Positions 1 to 7,417 of a stretch of 11,155 nucleotides of DNA are shown one piece after another. Made by a program: the position numbers and the translations under genes. Below the pieces are notes generated by a model that was not told the origin of the DNA, made no database searches, and saw only the letters and a list, made by a program, of their open reading frames with translations. This DNA is from Bacilli bacterium (GTDB lineage: Bacteria > Bacillota_I > Bacilli_A > RF39 > UBA660), in NCBI GenBank assembly GCA_900766325.1, contig CAAFVA010000006.1, positions 1-11,155 of the forward strand, in the 5' to 3' direction. The stretch's first letter is position 1, and the number at the start of each line of letters is the position of its first letter.

Positions 1-1
1 T

Positions 2-1648
2 GGTGCAACCGAGATTATTTGTACCGATAAAACCGGAACGCTAACAAAAAATAAAATGGAAGTAATAAGTATATATTCTGATAATAAGACGTTATCTAAA
101 AAAGAGGTATTGAAAAATGATAAACTACTTAATATTTTATATTATGCTAATAGCGCTTATTTGAACGAAGATAATAAATATATAGGTGATTCGGTGGACG
201 TTGCCTTAAAAAATTATATTAAAGATAATAATATTAAAAAGGATGATGATAAAAAAGTAATTGAGTTGCCATTTGATTCTGATCGTAAAATGATGAGTAC
301 CATATATGAAATTAATTCTTCTTATATTATGTATACCAAAGGAAGTTTACAGTCCATCCTTAGTAAAAGTAAATACGCTTTTATAAACTCAAAAGAGTGC
401 GTATTAACGGACAAATTAAAAAAAGAGATAATAAAAGCCGAGGAAGACTATTCAAAAGATGCATTAAAAGTTTTAGCTTTAGCATACAAAAAAATTAATA
501 AAAAGCATAAAAACGAAGAAGATTATTTCACGGAAGAAAATGATTTAGTGTTTACTGGTTTAGTTGGATTAAAGGACCCGGTAAGACCAAACGTTAAAGA
601 TGCAATTAAAACGTGTAAACAAGCTAATATAAGACCTATTATGGTTACGGGTGATAATTTACCTACGGCGCTTTCAGTAGCAAAAGAAGTAGGTATTTGT
701 AATGATGATAACGAGGGTATAAACGCATCATCGCTAAATGATTTGACAGAAAAAGAATTAGTTGAGTACGTAAATAAGTGTTCTGTCTTTGCAAGGGTAA
801 GTCCCGATGATAAACTAAAGTTAGTTAAAGCCCTTCAAAAAACTGGTAAAGTAGTTGCCATGACCGGAGATGGAGTAAATGATGCTCCCGCAATAAAATT
901 GGCTAACGTAGGTATTGGTATGGGAAAAAGTGGTACGGATGTTACTAAGGGAGTTGCGGACATAATCCTATTGGATGATAGTTTTACAACGATTACCACT
1001 GCCGTATCAGAAGGAAGAAGAATATATGATAACGTTATAAGTAATATTTTGTATAACTTATCTAGTAACTTTACTGAAATTGCTATAATATTATTTGGTT
1101 TATTTACTGGTACAACGATAATATCTGCAATACACGTTTTATACATTGACTTGGTTGCGGATACTATTCCGTCTATTACGCTTGCCTTTGAAAAATCATC
1201 AGAAGGTACGATGAAAAAGAAGCCGAACGGTTTAAATAAAAGAATATTTACAAGCTTTTTTACTTCATTTTTAATTGTGTCAGTGATTTTAGAAACTTTA
1301 ATTAGCTTAATTGTTTATTATCACTTTAAGGATCAAGGAGTAGTTATCGCACAAACCCTTGCACTTTTAAGCATTATTATAAATGAGTTTGTTTTTGCGT
1401 ACAATTGTAGATCTTTAAAAGAAAGGATTTCAAAAAGAGGCTTTTTCTCAAACAAGTATTTAAACTTTGGTATTTTGCTTTTATTAGCGGTTCAAGTCTT
1501 GGTTTTCTTTACTCCGGTAGGCAAGCTATTTGGATTATCAATTATTAGTTTATCTCAATTTATTTATGTTGCTTTAATAAACATAATTTCATTTGTAATA
1601 TTAGAATTATTAAAGCCTTTATTAGTTAAAAAGTTTAAGGATGAATAG
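2..1648 (+). CDS. Cation-transporting P-type ATPase (P2 / Ca-type), 5'-truncated by window edge
   Basis: This membrane pump couples ATP hydrolysis to cation export, probably Ca2+ or a related ion. The frame is open from base 2 with no start, so the N-terminal actuator domain and M1-M4 lie outside; 548 residues are visible. Seen in order: phosphorylation motif DKTGTLTKN at residues 9-17, nucleotide-binding KGS near 113, KDPVRP near 192, MVTGDN near 214-219, hinge TGDGVNDAP near 288-296, then six C-terminal membrane segments (M5-M10). M5 reads SSNFTEI, matching SERCA SSNVGEV with the ligand Asn and Glu kept; M6 reads DLVADTIPS, where Ca pumps usually have NLVTDGLPA; M8 has NEF and a following NCRS motif. 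Family assignment is firm; the ion is inferred. An internal ATG at 56 is not the start, because the phosphorylation site lies upstream of it. A terminator follows. Confidence 0.93.
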   Translation, partial: GATEIICTDKTGTLTKNKMEVISIYSDNKTLSKKEVLKNDKLLNILYYANSAYLNEDNKYIGDSVDVALKNYIKDNNIKKDDDKKVIELPFDSDRKMMSTIYEINSSYIMYTKGSLQSILSKSKYAFINSKECVLTDKLKKEIIKAEEDYSKDALKVLALAYKKINKKHKNEEDYFTEENDLVFTGLVGLKDPVRPNVKDAIKTCKQANIRPIMVTGDNLPTALSVAKEVGICNDDNEGINASSLNDLTEKELVEYVNKCSVFARVSPDDKLKLVKALQKTGKVVAMTGDGVNDAPAIKLANVGIGMGKSGTDVTKGVADIILLDDSFTTITTAVSEGRRIYDNVISNILYNLSSNFTEIAIILFGLFTGTTIISAIHVLYIDLVADTIPSITLAFEKSSEGTMKKKPNGLNKRIFTSFFTSFLIVSVILETLISLIVYYHFKDQGVVIAQTLALLSIIINEFVFAYNCRSLKERISKRGFFSNKYLNFGILLLLAVQVLVFFTPVGKLFGLSIISLSQFIYVALINIISFVILELLKPLLVKKFKDE

Positions 1649-1690
1649 GTTTTCGTTTAAATTGTTAGCAAAAAAATTTTAACGTTTTTA

Positions 1691-1720
1691 AAAACTACTT
1701 ATTATATAAGTGGTTTTTTT
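1691..1720 (+). terminator. Intrinsic terminator after the P-type ATPase
   Basis: A 9-bp stem, AACTACTTA (1693-1701) with TAAGTGGTT (1707-1715), contains one G-U pair, has a 5-base loop, and runs into seven T residues (1714-1720). It lies 43 bases past the ATPase stop. A weaker imperfect inverted repeat (CGTTTAAATT at 1654, AATTTTAACG ending at 1684) precedes it. Confidence 0.75.
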
Positions 1721-1728
1721 GGTATAAT
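1720..1728 (+). promoter_or_regulatory. Extended -10 promoter for the DUF1848 gene
   Basis: TGGTATAAT is a perfect extended -10 (TGn plus TATAAT). There is no convincing -35 box because the upstream DNA is the terminator. Predicted start near 1735 leaves a leader of about 17 bases holding the AGAGGTGA ribosome site (1736-1742) before ATG 1752. Confidence 0.65.
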
Positions 1729-1751
1729 TCATAAAGAGGTGATACGTTAAA

Positions 1752-2638
1752 ATGATATTAAATGTTAGTGGCAGAACCGACGTTGTAGCATTTTATATTA
1801 ATTGGTTTATAAATCGTCTGAAAGAAGGATTTATTGATGTTAGAAATCCATTTTACAAAAAAATGATTAGTAGAATTTATTTTAAGGATGTAGATGGAAT
1901 TGTATTTTGTACTAAAAATCCAATTCCAATCCTTGATAAATTAGATGATATTAAGATTCCTTTTATATTTCATGTTACTTTAACACCTTATAAGAAAGAC
2001 GTAGAACCAAACGTGCCACCGAAGGGACTAGTTATAGAAGCGATAAAAAAAATATCTAAAAAAATAGGTAAAGATAGAATTTGGATAAGGTATGATCCAG
2101 TATTTATCAATGATGAATATACTTTAGAATATCACTTAAAAATTTTTGATAGAATGTGTGAACTTCTTGATGGTTTCGTAGATAAAATAATAATATCTTT
2201 TTTAGATATGTATCAAAATGCTAGGTATAATATGCCTTATTTAAGGCCTAAAACTTTAACTGAGAATGATTATAAAGAGATTGGGATAAATTTTTTTAAC
2301 AGTGCTAAAAATCACGGTATGACGGTTCAAACATGTGCGGAAAAACGTAATTTAAGTGAGTATGGGTTTAAAGTCTCTGATTGCATTACAAAAGAGATTG
2401 CACGTAAGTTTACTGGTAAGGAAAACTTTAAAACATGGGCTGCTAGAAAGGAAAATGTAAGTGTGTTAGCATGGTTGATATTGGAGAATATAATACGTGC
2501 ATCAATTTGTGTAAGTATTGTTATGCTAACTTTGATGAGACAAAAGTAAAAGAAACTTTTAAGATGCATGATGATGAAAGTAGTTTGTTAATAGGGAATA
2601 TAAAAAATAATGACGAAATAAAAATAAGAAAAAACTAG
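1752..2638 (+). pseudogene. DUF1848 family protein, frameshifted near 2451-2456
   Basis: The N-terminal frame matches DUF1848: SGRTDVVAFYINWF near residue 6, VRNPF, CTKNPIP near 58, a TLTPY segment, RYDP near 113, ISFLD and QTCAEKRNLSEYG. Read without a shift, this frame ends at 2549 with an unrelated hydrophobic tail. At the expected place the family's C-terminal motif appears in the -1 frame instead: from TGT 2456, CKCVSMVDIGEYNTC then INLCKYCYANF, running to TAG 2636-2638. Joining the frames at the A-run 2452-2455 gives about 295 residues, the usual family length. The cause is either one missing base in the A-run (mutation or sequencing error) or, less likely, ribosomal slippage, since no classic slippery heptamer is present. 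The Cys cluster (CxxxCxYC) resembles radical-SAM-type iron-sulfur ligands; the biochemical function is not known to me. Start ATG 1752 has AGAGGTGA about 10 bases upstream. Confidence 0.88.
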
Positions 2639-2655
2639 ATAATATTTAATTTTTG

Positions 2656-2664
2656 TGATAATAT
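2656..2664 (+). promoter_or_regulatory. Possible extended -10 promoter for the 76-residue gene
   Basis: TGATAATAT has TGn followed by a TAATAT -10-like hexamer. No clear -35. If used, the transcript begins near 2671 and carries a leader of about 110 bases with the two hairpins listed next. Weak call, chosen because nothing better lies before ATG 2782. Confidence 0.3.
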
Positions 2665-2692
2665 ATTTACATTAACTTGTTATGTGTAATTT

Positions 2693-2759
2693 AAGTGATT
2701 ATTTTTGATTTTAGTGTTGGTTTAAAACAAGTTAAAATCAAAAGAAGATCACTTTTTTT
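2693..2759 (+). terminator. Long hairpin with T-run: terminator of DUF1848 gene or leader attenuator
   Basis: The outer arms AAGTGAT (2693-2699) and ATCACTT (2748-2754) pair. The inner arms TTTTGATTTTA (2703-2713) and TAAAATCAAAA (2733-2743) pair perfectly over 11 bp. A small interior loop (TAT against GAAG) separates them, and the 19-base apical loop has further TTG/CAA complementarity. Seven T residues follow at 2753-2759. Position fits a terminator for the upstream gene (stop at 2638), but it also lies in the leader of the next gene. Confidence 0.6.
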
Positions 2760-2766
2760 GATCTTC
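2744..2766 (+). promoter_or_regulatory. Second hairpin just upstream of the ribosome site, competing with the terminator stem
   Basis: GAAGATCA (2744-2751) pairs perfectly with TGATCTTC (2759-2766) around the loop CTTTTTT. It uses ATCA at 2748-2751, which the upstream terminator stem also needs, and places the terminator T-run in its loop. It ends four bases before the AAGGAG ribosome site. It could be an antiterminator-like alternative fold or a protein-binding palindrome; the sequence alone does not decide. Confidence 0.45.
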
Positions 2767-2781
2767 AAAAAAGGAGATAAA

Positions 2782-3012
2782 ATGAACGAGTTAGATTATG
2801 TAATATTAGACATATTAGCAAAAAGAAAAAAGATTTCTAAAGATGTCCTAAACCTTATTTCAGTAATGAATAATAAAGAAAAGATAAAATTGATTAGGTA
2901 TTTATACATCATGCTTTTTAAATATAGTATTATTCCATCAGATAATAGGATAAGAAAAGAAATATTTAAAATCACGTATAAAAATAGAAGTGGATATATG
3001 AGTGATGAATGA
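2782..3012 (+). CDS. Small hypothetical protein (76 aa), upstream of the ORF6N gene
   Basis: Start ATG 2782 is chosen because AAAAAAGGAGAT lies directly upstream at ideal spacing; an in-frame GTG at 2695 would translate the hairpin leader and has no ribosome site. I do not recognise the protein. It is Lys- and Ile-rich, mainly helical in look, with no membrane segment, signal or Cys. It starts MNELDYVILDIL and has an Arg/Lys-rich middle. Its stop TGA (3010-3012) overlaps the ATG of the next gene (3005) by eight bases, suggesting translational coupling. Next to an ORF6N antirepressor-type gene, a DNA-binding or phage-regulatory role is possible, but this is only context. The stop TGA is unlike the TAA/TAG used by the confident genes here. 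Confidence 0.6.
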   Translation: MNELDYVILDILAKRKKISKDVLNLISVMNNKEKIKLIRYLYIMLFKYSIIPSDNRIRKEIFKITYKNRSGYMSDE

Positions 3013-3883
3013 TATAAAAGAAAGTATAGATATAAAAAACTTAATATATGAAGTAAGAGGAAAGCAAGTAATGTTAGATAGTGATTTAGCAATACTTTAT
3101 GGATGTAAAAATGGAACAAAGGAAATAAATCAAGCGGTAAAAAATAATCCATTAAAGTTTCCAGAGAGATATTGTTTTAAATTAAGTGATGAAGAAAGTA
3201 AATCTTTTTTGGTCAAAAATTTTGACCATAAAATGGAGACAAGAGGCGGTAAGTTTAAAAATCAAACAGTATTTACTGAGCAAGGAATATATATGCTAGC
3301 AACTATATTAAAAACAAAAGTAGCGGCGGAAGCAACAATTAAGATAATGGATACGTTTGTAAGATTAAGAGAACTAATTAGTGAAAATAAAACTTTATTT
3401 AAAAGGGTAATTACCACCTGAGACACATTAATAGAGCATAATAACAAAATAGAAGAGTTATTTGATAAGTTTGAAAAAAGAGAAGACTTAAAAAGTAAGT
3501 TATTCTTTAATGGGGAGATATACGATGCTTTTAGTCTTTTAGTAGATATAATAAGTAAAGCTAATAAAGAAATCATAGTAATAGATAATTATATAGATAA
3601 AGTAACGCTTGATATTTTATCTAAAAAGAAAGTAAAAGTTATGGTACTATTAATAACGGATAAAAATAAAAGCAAGTTAACAGATACTGACATAGATAAG
3701 TTTAATGGTGAGTATCCCATATTAAAAATAAAATATACTAATATCTTTCATGATAGATTCATTATTATAGATAACAAAGAATTATACCATTTGGGAGCAT
3801 CATTAAAAGATTTGGGTAAAAAAGTATTTGGAATAACCAAAATAGAAGACAAAAGATACTTAAAAATGATTATAGATTTGTAG
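3005..3883 (+). pseudogene. ORF6N-domain (antirepressor-type) protein with PLD-like C-terminus, interrupted by in-frame TGA at 3419
   Basis: Residues about 10-95 are a clear ORF6N domain, a DNA-binding module common in phage antirepressors: IYEVRGKQVMLDSDLAILYG, FPERYCFKLSDEE, then FTEQGIYMLATIL and IKIMDTFVRLRELI. Codon 139 is TGA (3419-3421). The same frame then continues without interruption to TAG 3881-3883 and encodes the expected remainder: IEHNNKIEELFDKF (coiled-coil linker), NGEIYDAFSLLVDII, and a phospholipase-D-like end with FHDRFIIID near residue 248 and YHLGASLKDLGKK. Full length would be 292 codons, normal for this architecture, so a single nonsense change has split an otherwise intact gene. 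The alternative start GTG 3002 is also possible. The truncated 138-residue product would keep the DNA-binding domain. TGA as Trp is unlikely because all Trp codons in the neighbouring genes are TGG. Confidence 0.88.
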
Positions 3884-3918
3884 AGAAATACGATTAACGA
3901 CAGAAATCTTTTTTTTTT
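3874..3918 (+). terminator. Weak candidate terminator after the ORF6N gene
   Basis: AGATTT (3874-3879) can pair with AAATCT (3904-3909), followed by a run of ten T residues (3909-3918). The loop is long and the stem short, so only the T-run makes this plausible. Confidence 0.35.
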
Positions 3919-3928
3919 GAACTCTATA

Positions 3929-3937
3929 TGTTATAAT
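3929..3937 (+). promoter_or_regulatory. Extended -10 promoter for the wall-hydrolase/lipoprotein operon
   Basis: TGTTATAAT is a perfect extended -10. TTGAAC at 3917-3922 is too close to act as its -35. Predicted start near 3944 gives a leader of about 24 bases containing TAGGTGG (3953-3959), eight bases before ATG 3968. Confidence 0.6.
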
Positions 3938-3967
3938 TACCTTATATTAGTGTAGGTGGTGGTGCTT

Positions 3968-6900
3968 ATGAATCAAGATCCAAATAGTAAAAAAACGCAA
4001 AAAAAAGACGTTGAATTTGAAATACAAGATTTGAGTATAGATGATGGTAAAATTGATATAAAGATAGATCCTGAAAAAAGTAGTATAACTACTGATACTG
4101 GAAATTCTATTCCTTATTTTGGTTCTCCTGCCCAACCAGCAGAAAACAGTTTACCAAAACAAGACAGTAGTGCTCAAGAGAGCTTGACAAATCAAAAGTC
4201 TAATAGTGATGCTGATACTCAAGGTGGTGACGAATCACAAACGGTACCTACCACTGCAAATGAAAGTGATGCCGATGATCTTATTGATGATTCTGAAGAC
4301 GAGCATTTAAGTGATTTGGATAATAATCCTGATGAAAAAAAACAAGAAAATGAATCTAACGAAGTTGATGATTCAAAAAAAGAAGATAAAGATAAGGGGG
4401 ACGAAGAAAAAAAGGAACCGGAAAAATCTGAAGATGATAAAAAGTCCGATTCTGTAAAAGACGATCAAGATGGTGGTAAGAAACCTGAGGCTAATGAGGG
4501 AAATGATAAACCAGATGCCAGTGGAAATCAAGAAAAAAAGGATTCTACGCCAAATGACGGAAGTAGTAATAAAGGCGAAAAAGGTAATGATAAACCATCT
4601 GGTGGTGAGCCAGAAAAGAAAACTGAAGGATCAAAACCACAGGATAAACCTAGCAGTGCTAACCAAGGCGCACAAAGTAAGAAACAAAATTTAAAGAATA
4701 AATGGGATAACAGACCTAAAAATGCTAGAGAACTACGTGATAGAGCTAAAAATGCTGGTAAAAACGCTGGTAAAAACATAAAAAGTGGTATTAAAAATAG
4801 AGCTTTAAACGCTGCTAATAATACCAAGGTTGGGCGTGCTGTAAACAAAGCTAAAAACGTGGTTAATAATGTTAAGAAAGCGGTTAAGGTTGTAAAAAAA
4901 GGTGTAACTGCTGTTAAAGCAGTAGTAGCTGCAATTGGTGGATGGCCAGTTTTAGTTGCTATTTTGATTGCTATTGTAATAGCAGTATTTGTTGCAATTT
5001 TGGTTCCTGGCAAAATGGGTAATGTTAACACCGAATCTAGTAATTACTCGAAAACTGACCAAAAAACCTTGGAAAAAATGAGAGATATATTTGATGATTA
5101 CCCAAATGCTGATGGTGCTCTTGCAATGGTTACCGTACTTTATCCTTACTATGATGTTTTATGGAGTTCATCAGTAGACTCGATGGTATCAAATTCTTAT
5201 TCTGATGATGAGGAAACGGATGAGGATCCTTTGGTAGAACCTGAAGAAGAAGGAGAGGATAAAGAGGACGTTGATCAAGAAAAAGAAGATGAGGAAAAAG
5301 ATGACGTTTATCTTGAACTCTTTAGAAAATATAGGTATCGTAAAAAACTAAAAAAATTATTAAAAGAATTAAATAAGGGTCAAGACTCCTACTTTGAATA
5401 TTTAAAAAACGATTATTTTAATAGTGATAATGGTTATGAAAGCATGATTGATAATGCAAACGTAGATGAAGAAGCATTAAAAAACGCTATAATAGAAGAT
5501 TTGAAAGTAAAAAAAGATTGGTTTACTAATTATGTTTATCAAAACCTAAGTTGCTCGGTTTCTTTTGAGTCAGCTGGAACGGTTGAGGTTGATGAAGTTT
5601 TAAAATCAAATGTTTTAATTGATGTAAAAGAAGAATCTTGTACCTCAGGAGATATTAGTGGTTGTAACAGTATGTATGATTCTCCAATAACTTTAGAAAA
5701 ATATATCATGAGTGTTGCGTATGAGGAAATAGGAGTTAATGCTAATACTGACATAGAAAGAGTAAAGGCTCAGATGGTAGCGGCAAAAAGTTACGTTTTA
5801 TCAAGATGGGATACGATGGGCTGGGATATTTCTCAAACTAGTGATGGTTCATATGTTATTCCGATAAGGGCAAACACAAACGATCAAGATTTTTGTGATA
5901 TTGATACTGGTTGTATGGAAAAATTACATGGTGCCAAAAGGCCAGCGATTGATGAAGCAACAAGAGCTCTTATGATTGAAGCATGGCAGCAAACTCAAAA
6001 CGTATATTTATATGATAATAGTAGTAAGAAAACTGGAGGATCATATTGTGCAAATAGACAAGGTAATTGTGACTTTTGTCAAAAGGGTACGTGTTTGGCA
6101 CACGAAGAACTAAATAATTATACTTCGGGTACGTTATATACTACCATCTTAGGTGAACAGTATTCAAGTTTATCTTTAATAACAATAGAAAATGATTACG
6201 CAACTGTAGCTGTTCCTGGGGATGTTGTTTGTACATCTAACACGTTTGGTTCCGGTGGCGTACCTGATCAGTTATTTACTTATTATTATCAAACTGATTA
6301 TCCAGATGTAGCTTTCTGCGGAGCATCAGATAGTCAATTTACTAATAGTTGCGCATCTGGTTCAAATTCAATTTGTTCATCAGGTTGTGGTGTAACTTCA
6401 TATGCCATGATAGTAAGTACTTTATCGGATGAGCAACTTGATCCTGTTGCTGCTAATAACGAGGCTGCATCAAGGGGTGCTTGTGCGGTTGGTTCTGGTT
6501 CGTATAATTCATTATTTACGGGAATTGCAAATAATCATGCAGGCTTTACGGTTGAAGAAGTAGAAGTATCAAGAGATGGTGCTGATCAAATACTTGCGGC
6601 GTTAAGAAATGGTGCTTTAGTTGCAGCAAATGTTCAATCTCAAAGTCCATTTACTAACGGAGGACACTGGATTGTAATAAGAGGAATAGCTGGTAGTGGT
6701 GAAGTTAAAGTTGCGGATCCAAACAGTAAAGCAATAACGACTTCTGAAACTTACTCAATTTATGATTTTGTTGATAAAAACTGGTTAGTTAATGGAAACG
6801 GTGCTAAACATAGTTGGTATATTATTTACGGACCTAAGTCACCTGATTATGCATCAAAACTATCATCAACTTCTGATCCAGGTGTAGCAACTGGATACTT

Positions 6901-7408
6901 AGGTAATCCAACTGATCCAAACAATACTTCTAGATCATTTATGTCAGAGGGAAATTCAAGTTCGTTCCCTAAATATTCTGGAGGAAGATGTCATGGAGGA
7001 GTAGATCTAGATATGAATACTGGAACCCCTATTTATGCAATGGACGGTGGTGTTGTTGAACAAGTAGGAGATTATTCGTCAAATTGTTTTGATCAACCAA
7101 GTTGTAGTGGAAACATTTCCTATGGTATATATGTCGTAATTAATCATGGGAATGGATATAAAACACTTTATGCGCACCTTAATCAAAGATTAGTTAACGT
7201 TGGTGATCAAGTAGGTAAGGGACAACAAATTGGTGTTAGTGGCAGCACCGGAAATTCTTCTGGACCACACTTACACTTAGAATTACAAAACACAGCACTA
7301 TTAGATGCTAACGGAAGAGATGCTGCTAAATGCGAGGTTGGTAAGGGACTTATGAATCCATCTGCTTACATAAATTCGCAAACAACTTACGTTGGGCAAT
7401 CAAGTTAG
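3968..7408 (+). CDS. Membrane-anchored triple peptidoglycan hydrolase (SpoIID-like + C39-like peptidase + M23 peptidase), T4SS-associated
   Basis: 1146 residues from ATG 3968, preceded by AGGTGG; the GTG codons at 3956-3964 lie inside that ribosome site. Residues 1-240 are disordered and rich in Asp, Glu, Lys, Ser and Pro; 241-325 are a basic Lys/Ala/Asn/Val amphipathic stretch; 326-346 form one membrane helix (WPVLVAILIAIVIAVFVAIL), so by the positive-inside rule the N-terminus is cytoplasmic. Outside follow an acidic and helical spacer, then three enzyme-like domains. A SpoIID/LytB-like domain (about 573-735) has LEKYIMSVAYEEIG with candidate catalytic Glu587 and VKAQMVAAKSYVL. A C39-like cysteine peptidase (about 781-957) has SGCGVTSYAMI with Cys807, GGHWIVIRG with His900 and VADPNS with Asp917. 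An M23 metallopeptidase (about 1002-1135) has HGGVD (His1009, Asp1013), YAHL and PHLHLEL (His1101, His1103). Role inferred: locally opening the wall for an envelope-spanning machine, like VirB1/CwlT proteins of conjugation systems. All 19 Cys lie outside the membrane. Confidence 0.88.
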   Translation: MNQDPNSKKTQKKDVEFEIQDLSIDDGKIDIKIDPEKSSITTDTGNSIPYFGSPAQPAENSLPKQDSSAQESLTNQKSNSDADTQGGDESQTVPTTANESDADDLIDDSEDEHLSDLDNNPDEKKQENESNEVDDSKKEDKDKGDEEKKEPEKSEDDKKSDSVKDDQDGGKKPEANEGNDKPDASGNQEKKDSTPNDGSSNKGEKGNDKPSGGEPEKKTEGSKPQDKPSSANQGAQSKKQNLKNKWDNRPKNARELRDRAKNAGKNAGKNIKSGIKNRALNAANNTKVGRAVNKAKNVVNNVKKAVKVVKKGVTAVKAVVAAIGGWPVLVAILIAIVIAVFVAILVPGKMGNVNTESSNYSKTDQKTLEKMRDIFDDYPNADGALAMVTVLYPYYDVLWSSSVDSMVSNSYSDDEETDEDPLVEPEEEGEDKEDVDQEKEDEEKDDVYLELFRKYRYRKKLKKLLKELNKGQDSYFEYLKNDYFNSDNGYESMIDNANVDEEALKNAIIEDLKVKKDWFTNYVYQNLSCSVSFESAGTVEVDEVLKSNVLIDVKEESCTSGDISGCNSMYDSPITLEKYIMSVAYEEIGVNANTDIERVKAQMVAAKSYVLSRWDTMGWDISQTSDGSYVIPIRANTNDQDFCDIDTGCMEKLHGAKRPAIDEATRALMIEAWQQTQNVYLYDNSSKKTGGSYCANRQGNCDFCQKGTCLAHEELNNYTSGTLYTTILGEQYSSLSLITIENDYATVAVPGDVVCTSNTFGSGGVPDQLFTYYYQTDYPDVAFCGASDSQFTNSCASGSNSICSSGCGVTSYAMIVSTLSDEQLDPVAANNEAASRGACAVGSGSYNSLFTGIANNHAGFTVEEVEVSRDGADQILAALRNGALVAANVQSQSPFTNGGHWIVIRGIAGSGEVKVADPNSKAITTSETYSIYDFVDKNWLVNGNGAKHSWYIIYGPKSPDYASKLSSTSDPGVATGYLGNPTDPNNTSRSFMSEGNSSSFPKYSGGRCHGGVDLDMNTGTPIYAMDGGVVEQVGDYSSNCFDQPSCSGNISYGIYVVINHGNGYKTLYAHLNQRLVNVGDQVGKGQQIGVSGSTGNSSGPHLHLELQNTALLDANGRDAAKCEVGKGLMNPSAYINSQTTYVGQSS

Positions 7409-7417
7409 GAGGGAATC

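Noticed and set aside
2695..2781. Longer start at GTG 2695 for the 76-residue protein
   Set aside because: It would translate the hairpin leader; the ideal AAGGAG site points to ATG 2782.
3010..3421. TGA recoded as Trp or Gly, since TGA occurs only at 3010 and 3419
   Set aside because: Every Trp in the confident genes is TGG, and reading through TGA 3010 gives only a short off-frame extension over the ORF6N start. The Trp reading also fits poorly in the polar linker at 3419. A stop codon is the simpler reading.
3641..3883. Separate 80-residue gene after the ORF6N fragment
   Set aside because: It is the same frame as the ORF6N gene and encodes its PLD-like C-terminus; its ATG has no ribosome site.
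4741..4790. Tandem DNA repeat encoding KNAGKNAGKN
   Set aside because: Only two short partial units; it is part of a low-complexity basic region, not a mobile or CRISPR-type repeat.
4528..5031. 167-codon open frame on the minus strand
   Set aside because: It mirrors the Lys/Ala-rich coding sequence of the hydrolase arm; its Leu/Ala/Phe-rich composition is the expected shadow and it has no ribosome site.
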